Shown: positions 14,644 to 23,277 of the stretch, in pieces
Numbering within the stretch: position 1 is the stretch's first letter
How the letters are laid out: every line of letters begins with the position of its first letter
Assembly: GCA_043746555.1 (NCBI GenBank)
Contig: JAYTQU010000155.1
Coordinates: forward strand, 1 to 38,293
Origin: CAZQYC01 sp043746555
GTDB taxonomy: Bacteria; Pseudomonadota; Gammaproteobacteria; Steroidobacterales; Steroidobacteraceae
DNA: 38,293 nucleotides
Reading direction: 5' to 3'
Notes under the pieces: model-generated
Told to the model about the DNA's origin: nothing
The model's database searches: none
The model's input: only the letters and a program-made list of their open reading frames with translations
Translations under genes and position numbers: made by a program

Positions 14644-15867
14644 TTAAGAAATTTGGGCAGGTGCGCTGACGGGAAATAAGCTTTTGAAAGCAATCGCCAA
14701 AACACACACGGCCGCATAACCAACGAGCGCTTGCACTATGAGTGGCGATAAACCCCACAACGTGGATGCGGTAGCGGCAAAGCCCGCCGTTATCGCGATG
14801 CGACTCCATTCCAAGCGGCGCACATTCGCTCGACCTTCAAGCCATGCGCCTTGAACATAAAACGAAAATACAATCCACACAAACAGCGCCAACGAAAACG
14901 AACGCGGTAGCGTTGTCTCCGCATCGAGCAACCACAGCGAAGCGAACGTCATCAACCAGAGTTGTACGAAGATATAAATGCGAGTGAATGCATCCGTCGG
15001 AGGATCAAACTTCGGCGCGCGCCAATCGTACGAATGATGCGCGTCGATATCGGCCGGCATCCATGCGGGCGGCTTGAACCAGATTTTAACTTTGTCGCTC
15101 CAGCATTTGGTCCGCCACGCAAGTTTCGCCGTGGCGATCCAAAAATGAAAGTTGCCCCACAGCGGATTCCAACTATGCAAGCCGGTGGTGATGCCGTACA
15201 CGCACGGCGTATCGATGCGTTCTTCTTGAAATGTGCCGAACACGCGATCCCACACGATAAACACGCCGCCGTAGTTCTTATCGAGATACTCGGGATTGCG
15301 CGCATGATGCACACGATGATTCGACGGCGACACCAAAATCCATTCAAGCATGCCAATACGGCGAACGTGCTCCGTATGCACCCAAAATTGATAAATCAAA
15401 TTGAGGCTGCCGACTGTAATCACTACCGACGCGGGAACGCCGATGAGAAACAGCGGAACATAAAATACGAACCCAATGTAATCCGTTCCGGTTTGCCGCA
15501 GCGCCGTGCTGAGATTGAACTCCTCGCTCTGATGATGCGCTATGTGCGACGCCCACATGATTCGCCACTCATGACCGTAGCGATGTTTCCAGTAGTAGCA
15601 AAAATCGTAAGCGACGAAAGCAGCAATCCATTGCCACCAGTCATTCATCGACCACTGCGGAACGCCGATCCAACGTACCAGCGCTCCGAATACGGCGCTT
15701 GCAAATCCGAGATGGAGAATATCGTTGAGGCGACTTAGCGTTCCGAGCTGCAAACTATTTACCGTATCGCTCAAGCGATAGGTCTGCTTCTTGACGAACG
15801 CGCCGTAGGCATATTCCACCGCCATAGCGAGAATGAAGAACGGAATGGCGACGAGAACGTAATCCAT
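14644..15867 (-). CDS. Sterol desaturase/fatty-acid hydroxylase superfamily membrane enzyme
   Basis: A 407-residue integral membrane di-iron enzyme. The histidine boxes are complete: HRYGH (95-99), HIAHH (108-112) and HRVHH (184-188), with an additional HTEH (165-168). Several membrane helices surround them, and three or four more follow in the C-terminal third (after about 300), a layout like alkylglycerol monooxygenase-type members. It should hydroxylate or desaturate a lipid in the inner membrane using oxygen; the substrate cannot be read. It lies six bases after pbpG on the same strand, which suggests cotranscription with a cell-envelope gene. Confidence 0.9.
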   Translation of the reverse strand: MDYVLVAIPFFILAMAVEYAYGAFVKKQTYRLSDTVNSLQLGTLSRLNDILHLGFASAVFGALVRWIGVPQWSMNDWWQWIAAFVAYDFCYYWKHRYGHEWRIMWASHIAHHQSEEFNLSTALRQTGTDYIGFVFYVPLFLIGVPASVVITVGSLNLIYQFWVHTEHVRRIGMLEWILVSPSNHRVHHARNPEYLDKNYGGVFIVWDRVFGTFQEERIDTPCVYGITTGLHSWNPLWGNFHFWIATAKLAWRTKCWSDKVKIWFKPPAWMPADIDAHHSYDWRAPKFDPPTDAFTRIYIFVQLWLMTFASLWLLDAETTLPRSFSLALFVWIVFSFYVQGAWLEGRANVRRLEWSRIAITAGFAATASTLWGLSPLIVQALVGYAAVCVLAIAFKSLFPVSAPAQIS

Positions 15868-15873
15868 AGAAGT

Positions 15874-16791
15874 CTATGGCGACACCGCCGAGCGCGCGAC
15901 GCGCATCGAACGTGCTTCCAACCATTTTCTTATGCGACGCGCATCGGCGGTGCGCGTGTACTTACCGAAGGAATCGAGCAGTACGATCACCATCGAACGC
16001 CCATCGATCGTCGTCTTCATCGCCAAGCATTCGCCCGCTTTGCTCGTATAGCCCGTCTTTTGTATATCGATTTCCCAGTCGGACTTGGCCACCAAGTAAT
16101 TGGTGTTGCGAAACTCCGTTGCTCGCTTGTTGAGCTGCAACGAAAAACGATGATCGGTCGAATAGTCGCGAATAATCGGGCGATTCGCGGCAGCAAGTAG
16201 CAGCTTGGCTATATCGCTGGCGCTGGCGGTGTTCTCCGGCGACAACCCCGAGGGTTCGGCAAAGCGCGTGTTCGTCATGCCCAACGAACGCGCTTTTGCA
16301 TTCATCGCATCGATCGCCGCGACCTTTCCGCCCGGATAGGTTCGCGCCAACGCATACGCCGCGCGATTGTCGGACGCCATCAACGCAAGATGAAGCAGAT
16401 CGCCGCGAGTCAGTTTTGCACCCACTGCCAACCTCGACGCCGCACCGCGAGTGCCGGCACGATCTTCACCGGTCATGACGATTTCTTCATCAAGCGATTG
16501 CCTGCCTTCCAACACGACCAATGCTGTCATGAGTTTGGTGAGCGACGCAATCGGCTTGGGAGAATTCTCGTGGCGCGCATATAGCACCGACGAACTGTCG
16601 GCATCGATGACCAACGCAGCGTCGGATCGCAAATCGGGTCGAGAGTCGGGTCGCGAGGTCGGTCGATCGGATACAGAAATTGCTTGCGCCGGCGAGCAGA
16701 CAGTCGACAGTACGGCGCTAATCAGCAAAAGTATTACCGGTCGAGTTGTAAGCAAAGTTCGTACCCCATCGAAGAGACGCGTCACGTCCAA
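15874..16791 (-). CDS. pbpG: D-alanyl-D-alanine endopeptidase, PBP7 type
   Basis: A 305-residue penicillin-binding protein of the S11 peptidase family, a periplasmic enzyme that cuts peptide cross-links in peptidoglycan. The signal peptide ends near SPAQA (37). The three active-site motifs are present: SLTK (83-86), SDN (140-142) and KTG (245-247). Between signal and enzyme there is a short repeated Arg/Pro/Asp segment (RPTSRPDSRPDLRSD). The length and the absence of a C-terminal beta domain fit PbpG rather than DacA/DacC. Upstream of a membrane hydroxylase gene with a six-base gap. Confidence 0.92.
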   Translation of the reverse strand: MDVTRLFDGVRTLLTTRPVILLLISAVLSTVCSPAQAISVSDRPTSRPDSRPDLRSDAALVIDADSSSVLYARHENSPKPIASLTKLMTALVVLEGRQSLDEEIVMTGEDRAGTRGAASRLAVGAKLTRGDLLHLALMASDNRAAYALARTYPGGKVAAIDAMNAKARSLGMTNTRFAEPSGLSPENTASASDIAKLLLAAANRPIIRDYSTDHRFSLQLNKRATEFRNTNYLVAKSDWEIDIQKTGYTSKAGECLAMKTTIDGRSMVIVLLDSFGKYTRTADARRIRKWLEARSMRVARSAVSP

Positions 16792-16874
16792 GGTGTAGCA
16801 AAGCTACAGACGTGCGGAGTATGCTACGAATAGTCGGCGAATAGTGTATCCACTTCACCTTTCGTTCGAGCGCC

Positions 16875-16959
16875 TGAGTTCCAATTACTGAGTTCCAATA
16901 ACTTAAGTTCAAATAATTGGGTTCGAACAACTGGGGTCGAACAACTGGGTTCGAACAAT
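16875..16959. repeat. Six degenerate 14-bp tandem repeats
   Basis: Units run TGAGTTCCAATTAC, TGAGTTCCAATAAC, TTAAGTTCAAATAAT (15 bp), TGGGTTCGAACAAC, TGGGGTCGAACAAC and TGGGTTCGAACAAT. The unit length is not a multiple of three and no gene crosses it. The later units contain the palindrome TTCGAA. It lies in the 234-base interval between pbpG and the broken membrane-protein gene. Confidence 0.85.
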
Positions 16960-17025
16960 GCGGATGACCATCTCCGACTAGAACACTAATGCGAATACCG
17001 GCAAGAACACATAGAGGTTCAACTC

Positions 17026-17797
17026 ATGAGCGAAATAGCAGCCAACGTACCTAGCGGCGCAGACTTGCGAATCGCTCCAAACCGTTTCTTTGTATTGATG
17101 GCCGGGATCTGCATTGCGGTCGCATTCATTGGATTCTCGCCGACCTAATTGGGCACCGATGGCGAAAGGAACTTTGCAGCAACCCTTTTTGGTTCATCTG
17201 CACGGCTTTCTATTTTTCGGCTGGACATTTTTCTTGCTGCTGCAAACGTCGCTGGTTGCATCCGGAAACACCGCGAAGCATCGGGAACTCGGGCTTGCGG
17301 GAATCGCATTGGCATCGGCGATGCTGTGCATTGGCGTGCTGATGACGATTTACAGCATGCACGTCAACATTGCGCTTGGGTTCGGCGCGGCGGCAGTGCC
17401 GTTCTCCATCGTTACCTTCTCGGGGATCGTCTTGTTCGCGGCGCTGGTCGCGTTCGCTATCGGCAACATTCGTAACCGCGATGTACACAAGCGGCTGATG
17501 CTGGTCGCGACGATTTCCATCTAGCAAGCCGGCGTCGCGCGATGGTTTATTTTGTTTCTCGCCCCGCGCGGCGCGCAAGGTCCGCCGCCCATCGAAGTCA
17601 CGATTGGACCTGGCCTCGTGGTGGACTTGATTCTCGTCGTCGCGATGATTTACGACAAGAAAACGCTGGGCCGAGTTCATCCTGCTTACTGGGTTTCGGG
17701 CGGCGCGATGCTCGCGATACAGATACTGCGAGTACCGCTCGGACACTCCGCTGCTTGGATGACATTCGCAAATTGGATGGCGTCGGCGACGCTGTAG
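17026..17797 (+). pseudogene. Multi-helix membrane protein gene with one frameshift and one amber codon
   Basis: Three consecutive pieces form one protein. Frame 1 from 17026 gives MSEIAANVPSGADLRIAPNRF and a first helix ending SPT at TAA 17146-17148. Removing one A there restores SPTYWAPMAKGTL and continues in the next frame through HLHGFLFFGW and further helices. That frame meets TAG at 17522-17524 inside VATISI-QAGVARW and then runs on to 17797 (LVVDLILVVAMIYDKKTLGRVHP). The corrected product would be about 256 residues with six or so helices, a type seen in gammaproteobacteria without known function. Just two lesions imply recent inactivation. Confidence 0.82.
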
Positions 17798-17878
17798 CCG
17801 AAGTTAGTCTCGCGTGGCGTTTACTAATGCGGCGACGACCTAAAGAAATGGGACTGCGCGTCTAACCGATCGAAGGCT

Positions 17879-18259
17879 CTAAATTAGCACGCTCTCCAAT
17901 ACATCCGAGAAGTCCGACGGCGGCGATTGAAATTCAAGGCCCGCGTAAAGATGTCCGTTTGTGTTGGCTCGGCAATTGCGAACTATGGCGACGAGTTCGA
18001 ATCGACGTCCACCGAATTTGGTGAGATCGAATTCGACGACGCAGCGTTGCGAGGTCTGCAATTCGTACGGCACATCGAAACTAAGTCCGGTCTTCGATAC
18101 ATCAATCGTGTGCGATTCGATGGTGAGATCGCCGGGCAACGTCACGTCGGCGCGCATGCGCAACATGGATCGTTTGGCGCGACGACGCTCCTTGGCAGTA
18201 GAACTTTCGTTCGGCCGTTTGCCTTGATTGCGCGCTTGCGAACTCGATGATGTATTCAA
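17879..18259 (-). CDS. PilZ-domain protein, predicted c-di-GMP receptor
   Basis: A 126-residue protein whose first 20 residues are polar and probably disordered. The c-di-GMP binding signature is present: RRRAKR (25-30) and DVSKTG (53-58, the D/N-x-S-x-x-G motif), followed by the beta-barrel strands FDVPYELQTSQRCVVEFDL and GLEF. No other domain is attached, so it would act as a diffusible adaptor responding to c-di-GMP. It does not look like PilZ itself, which lacks the binding residues. It lies near the small gene at 18287 on the same strand. Confidence 0.88.
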   Translation of the reverse strand: MNTSSSSQARNQGKRPNESSTAKERRRAKRSMLRMRADVTLPGDLTIESHTIDVSKTGLSFDVPYELQTSQRCVVEFDLTKFGGRRFELVAIVRNCRANTNGHLYAGLEFQSPPSDFSDVLESVLI

Positions 18260-18286
18260 AGTAAGGTACTCGCTCGTTAACAGCGG

Positions 18287-18490
18287 CTAGTCCGCTTGCT
18301 TATCGTCTTGCTCGTCCAAAGACTTCAACAAATCGGCCATTTCGATGGTTTCGCCATTGTTGGGCGCCGCATCGCTACCTTCCTTCGCCACATATTTATC
18401 CAACTCCTTCGCGAGATCGGCCCACGACTTGGTATCCGACAGATTGTCGATCATCTGATGAACTGCTTGTCGAGAGGTGTTTTCGCTCAT
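18287..18490 (-). CDS. Small acidic hypothetical protein
   Basis: A 67-residue protein starting MSENTSRQAVHQMIDNLSDTKSWADLAKELDKYV with a good ribosome binding site (GGAGCGAG) just before the start at 18490. The helix pattern MIDNL....SW.DL.KEL..Y resembles short antitoxins of RelE/ParE modules, including the protein at 24774 (LADQLPPNSTWEDVIEEARY), but no toxin gene is adjacent. It is 27 bases upstream of the PilZ gene on the same strand and may be cotranscribed with it. Function not known. Confidence 0.6.
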   Translation of the reverse strand: MSENTSRQAVHQMIDNLSDTKSWADLAKELDKYVAKEGSDAAPNNGETIEMADLLKSLDEQDDKQAD

Positions 18491-18721
18491 GGCTCGCTCC
18501 TGGTCTATATTGTGGCCTGGCGAGCATGCACCGTGGTGCACACGAGTCACGATTCGGGTAGCGAAACGGACGCGTTGCGAAATATGCGAATTGCAACGAC
18601 GTCATGCGACAGAATACGGCGGAAATAATCGTTACTGTCAATTGCGCCTATAACTCGGCGGCGTTTACTTCGCCTTCACTCGCAACGACAATGTCGCAAA
18701 GACACTCGGGGAATTGCTGAC

Positions 18722-20011
18722 ATGCAAGATCGACCTTCTTCTTCGCTGGCGCTGCGCACGCGTCGCCGTATCGTGACGCGATTGGTGCCGTATCTTTTTC
18801 TTCTCTACATCATCGCTTATTTAGATCGCGTCAATGTGGGATTCGCCGCGCTGCAGATGCGAGGCGATCTCAATTTTTCCACGGAGGTGTACGGCTTCGG
18901 TGCGGGTATTTTCTTCTTGGGATATTTTTTGTTTGAAATCCCCGGCACAGTACTCGTCGAAACATGGAGTGCAAAAGGCTGGATCGCGCGCATCATGATC
19001 TCTTGGGGGGCAATCGCCATGGCGATGGCGGCCATCCACAACGCGACGCAATTTTATTGGCTGCGATTTTTCTTAGGCGTCGCCGAGGCCGGATTTTTTC
19101 CGGGCTTACTTGTCTACTTGAGTCACTGGTTCCGTCAAGAAGATCGCGCCAAAGCAGTGGCTTTGTTCATGGCCGCAGTGCCGCTGTCGACAATCGTCGG
19201 CGCACCGATTTCGGGATTGATCATGAATGTCAATTGGTTTGGATTGGACGGTTGGCGTTGGCTATTCATATTGGAAGGGCTACCCGCGATCGTGTTTGGC
19301 GTCGTGACAATTTTTTATCTCACCGACAAACCCGAACAAGCGCAATGGTTGCCTGACGATGAGCGCAAGTGGATCGTCGATGAACTTGCGCGCGAGCGCA
19401 CCGCCAAACTCGCAGAAGGCAAGGTATCCATCTTGCAAGTAATGCAGCATCGAGATGTATTGCTCCTATCGCTCGCTTACTTCGGTATGGTCAGCGGGCT
19501 ATATGGATTCAACATTTGGTTGCCTACAATCATCAAACAACTTTCCGGTTTGTCGAACATGCAATCGATCCTGCTGACCGCCATTCCTTATTGCGTGGGA
19601 CTCGCGGCGATGTTATTGATCGGTTGGTCGTCGGATCGCAGCGGAGAGCGACGCTTGCATGCCGCAATCCCCATGTTGATTTCCGGCGTTGGTCTTTTGA
19701 TCGGCGCATTACTGCAAGATCATATCGTTATGGCCATTACTTTTTTCTGCATCGGCGCGATCGGCATCTTCGGCCACTTCCCTTCTTTCTGGGCAATTTT
19801 CTGCTGCAGGTATGCGGACGAAAGACCGTGTATATGTGGGACTCGAACAATCGCGACGTGGTACCGCAGGCCGCACTCGACAACTATTATGCACACACCG
19901 GTACGAATCGCGATCAGCCTTATCGCGACGATTTCCTTGCAAGCGCGAAAGTGCTGCCGCTCGATCCGGGCCAGGGGCTGCATTTCCCATTGCACGCGCC
20001 TCACTGGGTGA
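18722..20011 (+). pseudogene. MFS transporter truncated by a deletion fusion
   Basis: Residues 1 to about 357 (to 19795) are a major facilitator transporter of the anion:cation symporter type: RLVPYLFLLYIIAYLDRVNVGFA (helix 1, D-R-x-N-V motif), ten or so helices and the EGLPAI...LTDKPEQAQWL central region. The sequence breaks at GHFPSFWAI, where relatives continue GPFWALP into the last two helices. From there the frame reads through foreign DNA for about 70 residues (CCRYADERPC onward) to 20011. The last helices are missing, so transport function is doubtful. The neighbour's cupin-like reading frame starts at the same joint. Probable native substrate class: sugar acids or dicarboxylates. Confidence 0.85.
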
Positions 20012-20286
20012 AAACCGAAAGCGACATGTCTATCTCGCTCAGCGTCACCTATCGCAGTCGTGTATCCAAGTTTCGCGAAACTGTACACACCGCGAACGGT
20101 CACGTCCGCAAACTCGGCATGCAGCCACCGGCTCCCGGCGTCTCGGCAATTTGGGATACGGCGGCGCGCCCGATCTACCTTGTCGATCGCGCTGTTCGTC
20201 AAATTCAAAACACAGGCAAAAGGCTGCAGCGGATTACCGCGCGCGTTCGCAAGGGCGTCTTCGAACGCGAACGACACGCGCACTAG
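19794..20286 (+). pseudogene. C-terminal half of a cupin-like (JmjC-type) protein
   Basis: Beginning at the deletion joint, NFLLQVCGRKTVYMWD starts in mid-fold; then LPLDPGQGLHFPLHAPHWVKTESDMSISLSVTYRS and a long basic helical tail (VRKLGMQPPAPG...) to TAG at 20286. This is the second half of a roughly 300-residue cupin-like family whose metal ligands include the histidine in HFPLHAPHW; the upstream H-x-D that precedes FLLQV is lost. There is no start codon of its own. It is in a different frame from the MFS gene to which it is fused. Confidence 0.75.
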
Positions 20287-20387
20287 GCAACGTGTAATGC
20301 AGGCCAATAAAGATTTCGAAAGTAGCGTGCGTTTTCGCGGCGCAAACTACATACGCAATTCGCGATCACTATCGTCCGAGGGCAATC

Positions 20388-20537
20388 ATGAACGACTACA
20401 TCCAGAAGCAATGGGACACGGCCGATTTGATAACAAAGCAGCATGTTAGGATGCGTCGCGTCGTCGTTTGGGTCGTGTCCGCCGCTGTCGTATTATCACT
20501 AGGAACCTATCTCGCACAATTTTATTTCGCGCGGTAG
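20388..20537 (+). CDS. Small single-helix membrane protein
   Basis: A 49-residue frame, MNDYIQKQWDTADLITKQ followed by basic MRRVVVWVVSAAVVLSLGTYLAQFYFAR, a typical single membrane helix with positive-inside start. A weak GAGGG ribosome binding site lies before the start at 20388. Too small for family assignment; inner-membrane location is inferred. It lies 101 bases after the cupin fragment. Confidence 0.4.
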   Translation: MNDYIQKQWDTADLITKQHVRMRRVVVWVVSAAVVLSLGTYLAQFYFAR

Positions 20538-20639
20538 TTCGCGTCGGATAGTCATTTAAAAGAGACGCTAGCGATAGCTGCTGCGTCGATCGGCTTAATC
20601 TGTTCGCACGCTTCGCGCACTGACGCCAATTATCGGCAT

Positions 20640-21458
20640 CTACTTGGAAGCAAGTGCTAACGCGCTCAGGTCGCGCTTTTCCTTGGTTTCGCAGTCATAG
20701 GTATTTTCAATCCAATAACGGCGCCACTGAGGGCTGGCAAGCGCTCGCCTGGTATTCACTTCCGCGCAGCGGCCTGCTCCAGGTACGCGTGATTTTGCAT
20801 ACATCATCGGCGATTGAATTGCCCCTCCCACGAACAGCTGAACCGGCACGATCCATGACCCGTCTCGATCCGAGTAACCCGAATCGATCACGCGACCATA
20901 AATTTTAGTCGGTGTTGCCCAAACGAAGGCGAACGCCATAGCGACCGATGCCGCAAACAATATTGCCAACGCCTGAGTCGGCAACCCGCGCGAAACTTCC
21001 GGATAGCGCGGATTGCGCCAGATTCCGATCAGCCAAAACGCGCAACCGCTAACCGTGCAACGGAGCGCAAGCCATAAAATATAGGAAGGCCCGTAAATCG
21101 CGTCGTACCTACCCGCGACAAGTACATAGATCGCCGCCGGAATCAATCCTGCACTGACGATGTGCCACCACTGCACGCGCCGCGTCGTAGCGAGGAATAG
21201 GAATCCAGGAACGGCAATCAACGCATAAACAAGCAACACGCCGACAATGCGATCCTCGGACGGATAGGTGAGGTGAAAATTCGCATCGAGTACGGTGTTG
21301 CCGACTACCAGGCAAACTAATAGCAGTGCGCCAAGCGCGCGCATCAGAAATCTTGTGCTGCCGGAATTGGCGATCGATCCCTTCAGAGTCTCAATGCCGA
21401 GACTCGAAGTGACCTCGCCTTCACCCGGAGAGACGACTGGCAACGCCTTCGAATACAT
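20640..21458 (-). CDS. Hypothetical membrane protein with four to five helices
   Basis: A 272-residue protein. After a 35-residue N-terminal cytoplasmic part come hydrophobic helices at about 38-56, 70-92, 98-115, 122-146 and 160-182. The C-terminal 90 residues are soluble and include WRRYWIENTYDCETKEKRDL, reminiscent of small domains found at the end of proteins that report on envelope stress, but no family can be named. Codon use looks normal for the neighbourhood. The gene stands alone at the left edge of the transposase-rich stretch. Confidence 0.6.
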   Translation of the reverse strand: MYSKALPVVSPGEGEVTSSLGIETLKGSIANSGSTRFLMRALGALLLVCLVVGNTVLDANFHLTYPSEDRIVGVLLVYALIAVPGFLFLATTRRVQWWHIVSAGLIPAAIYVLVAGRYDAIYGPSYILWLALRCTVSGCAFWLIGIWRNPRYPEVSRGLPTQALAILFAASVAMAFAFVWATPTKIYGRVIDSGYSDRDGSWIVPVQLFVGGAIQSPMMYAKSRVPGAGRCAEVNTRRALASPQWRRYWIENTYDCETKEKRDLSALALASK

Positions 21459-21544
21459 TTATGTCCACTACTCTACATTAGTGCATCATTAGTTTGATTT
21501 GCATTAAAGCGAGTTAGCGGGCGTCTATCTGTGGGCCAGCGCAC

Positions 21545-22225
21545 TCATGGATCAATTTGCCGCGCTGACTCGACCTCCCATTCGGGGCCATGGGGAAGTG
21601 GGTTGTTTACGCAAATCCCCGCGTCCCCTTTAGGGACTTCGGTGCCGGTGTAAACCCATTTACGTATTGGCCCGCCGTTGCAGCAACCTGCATATCGCGG
21701 TAGGACTTCGCCCAAAATAGCGTGCAACTTGATGCAACGATGCAATCCTCCCATCAATCGCAAGCCGCGCAATTTCGCAACGAGCGGCTGATGTTTCGGC
21801 TCCCTTGATGGAGACAGCACGCGCTCGACACGGACATCATAGGCCTCGCACACTTGTCGTGTCAGTTCCTCAAGCGTCAGCAAACTACGCGGCTTTAGTC
21901 GCGGAGGCGGCAGCGACGCCAAGAATCGATCGGCGCCGATGACTCGCGGATCGGCCGAAGGCAATAAAACCGATGGGCGTTCATCTGACTCGCGAACCGT
22001 GCCATCGATCATTTGTCGGTAAGCATCGCGTGCCCCCTCCACTGTCGTTCCGAGCAGCCCTAAACCATAATCGGTCGTTAGCCATGGAAGATGTTCATCG
22101 CCCAGATAGGCCCGATGACTACTCCACGGATATTCATCGCGAGAGAAAATATCTTCGCGATGATTGCCCCTCAACACCACGTGATAGCAACCGCCAGGGA
22201 CATGTAGACGAGGTAATCGAGGCAT
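21545..22225 (-). pseudogene. REP-associated tyrosine transposase (RAYT) with internal deletion
   Basis: From the ATG at 22225 the protein starts as a typical RAYT (MPRLPRLHVPGGCYHVVLRG, then NHREDIF). After residue 31 it jumps to YPWSSHRAYLGDEHLPWLTTD, which in relatives lies about 100 residues further on. The deleted part contains the HUH metal-binding histidines and the catalytic tyrosine of the Y1 nuclease. The C-terminal DnaA-like helical region (SLLTLEELTRQVCEAYDV) is present, but the last 65 residues run into repeat DNA. The deletion kept the frame. The remnant is flanked by a pair of 30-bp inverted repeats. Confidence 0.85.
21643..21672 (+). repeat. Left 30-bp inverted repeat flanking the RAYT remnant
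   Basis: TGCCGGTGTAAACC followed by CATTTACGTATTGGC. It pairs with the copy at 22319-22348 in inverted orientation: the first 14 bases are identical and the rest shows a few changes and one base gap. It overlaps the aberrant 3' end of the RAYT frame. Confidence 0.8.
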
Positions 22226-22318
22226 CCTTGCCTGCTCCGTAATCGAACCAGTTGGTTTTGGTGCAACGAGACTAACGACCTTTCCATCTGCTAGCCAGCG
22301 AGATTGCCTCTGCAAATC

Positions 22319-22348
22319 GCCAAATACGTTCATAGGTTTACACCGGCA
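22319..22348 (-). repeat. Right 30-bp inverted repeat flanking the RAYT remnant
   Basis: On the minus strand it reads TGCCGGTGTAAACC, then TATGAACGTATTTGGC, matching the copy at 21643-21672. The two could be REP-type substrates of the transposase or ends of an unidentified element about 706 bp long. Confidence 0.8.
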
Positions 22349-22378
22349 GCGAAGATCCAGATCCAAGTCTGATACTCC

Positions 22379-22576
22379 TTGCTTCGGCACCTTGCTTTCC
22401 CAGCCTCGGACATCGACACCACTATCCACGAACTCTATCGCTCGGGACAGCACACGCAACGACAACTCGCACAGCATCTCGGCGTCCACTACACGACCGT
22501 CTGCAGACGACTGAAGAACATCACCGCCAAAACGCTAACGCGAAAGACCCAAATTCCCGCGATCTTGATTCGATGA
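22379..22576 (+). pseudogene. Helix-turn-helix tail of a transposase, fragment
   Basis: The frame contains DIDTTIHELYRSGQHTQRQL and AQHLGVHYTTVCRRLKN, the C-terminal helix-turn-helix found at the end of many Y1-type transposases (Y..G.YT..E.A.H.GVHY.TV.R). Nothing upstream in frame belongs to a transposase, so only this tail survives. It is followed directly, on the opposite strand, by the broken end of an IS110 element. Confidence 0.6.
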
Positions 22577-22780
22577 CCGTGCTCTGCAAACCGCCGTGCC
22601 CAGTAGTGCGCGCTGCCGCATGCCTCGATGCCGATCAGACACGGCTTCAATTGCGTAATGATTTTCATCAACTGCGCTCGCCGAACCTCCCGAGGTAACC
22701 ACATGCCCAGACCTATCCATACCATGCAACTGAAACGCCTTCTTCGCCAAATCAATCCCCAACGTCGTAACCTTGCCCAC
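22561..22780 (-). mobile_element. 5' fragment of an IS110-family transposase, frameshifted
   Basis: From a GTG at 22780 the frame encodes VGKVTTLGIDLAKKAFQLHGMD (DEDD-nuclease N-terminus with the first catalytic D in GIDLAK). It then shifts to another frame for RRAQLMKIITQLKPCLIGIE and ACGSAHYWARRFAEHGHRIKI (second catalytic E in IGIEACG). The sequence stops at the joint with the HTH fragment near 22561. About 70 of an expected 330-340 residues remain. A short inverted repeat AGTGGA/TCCACT (22847-22864) lies upstream of the fragment. Confidence 0.85.
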
Positions 22781-22957
22781 GGACCCATCTCCTCTGTTAC
22801 ATGAAAGCTTCGCACCTTCATGTTGGCTCTCAGTGACGCCGTTCAAAGTGGAGGTGGGTCCACTCCATTAGTCCCCAATAGTTCAATAGTTCTCCAACTT
22901 TGCAGAATACCTCGAAATCGCCTGCATGGGTATGCCAGATCGCGCATACTCACGCGC

Positions 22958-23275
22958 ATGAAGATCGTGAGATGGAAAGGGAGCAGCAAGGACGATTTGA
23001 AATCGTTTCCAGATGCTGTGATCGATTCGGCCGGGCATCAGTTGTTTCGCGTCCAATGCGGATTGGACCCCGATGACTGGAAGCCGATGCCAACGATTGG
23101 AGCGGGCGTCAAAGAGAGTCGGCTGCGAGACGCGAGCGAAGCGTTTCGCGTGATCTACATCGCGACGCGTCCCGAGGTAGTCTATGTGTTGCATTGCTTT
23201 CAGAAAAAATCTCAGAAGACGAGCCCGCAGGATTTGCAATTGGCTCGCGAACGGTTGAAGAGTGTGTTGAGGTAA
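22958..23275 (+). CDS. Type II toxin, RelE-superfamily (HigB-2/Gp49-like)
   Basis: A 105-residue protein, MKIVRWKGSSKDDLKSFPDAV, then HQLFRVQCGLDPDDWKPMPTIG, VKESRLRDASEAFRVIYIAT and VYVLHCFQKKSQKTSPQDLQLARERL. The KE.R.RD..GAFRV.Y.A....VYVLH.F.KK..KT pattern is the signature of phage Gp49-like/HigB toxins of the RelE superfamily, which cleave mRNA on the ribosome. The ATG at 22958 gives the family length; the frame is open to 22820 without conserved sequence. Two bases separate its stop from the antitoxin start. Apparently complete, unlike most neighbours. Confidence 0.87.
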   Translation: MKIVRWKGSSKDDLKSFPDAVIDSAGHQLFRVQCGLDPDDWKPMPTIGAGVKESRLRDASEAFRVIYIATRPEVVYVLHCFQKKSQKTSPQDLQLARERLKSVLR

Positions 23276-23277
23276 TT

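Noticed and set aside
14962..15738. A 258-residue plus-strand frame opposite the sterol desaturase gene
   Set aside because: Antisense to a gene with all three histidine boxes; no features of its own.
16875..16959. The 14-bp repeats as a CRISPR array
   Set aside because: The units are adjacent without spacers and too short; no cas genes are nearby.
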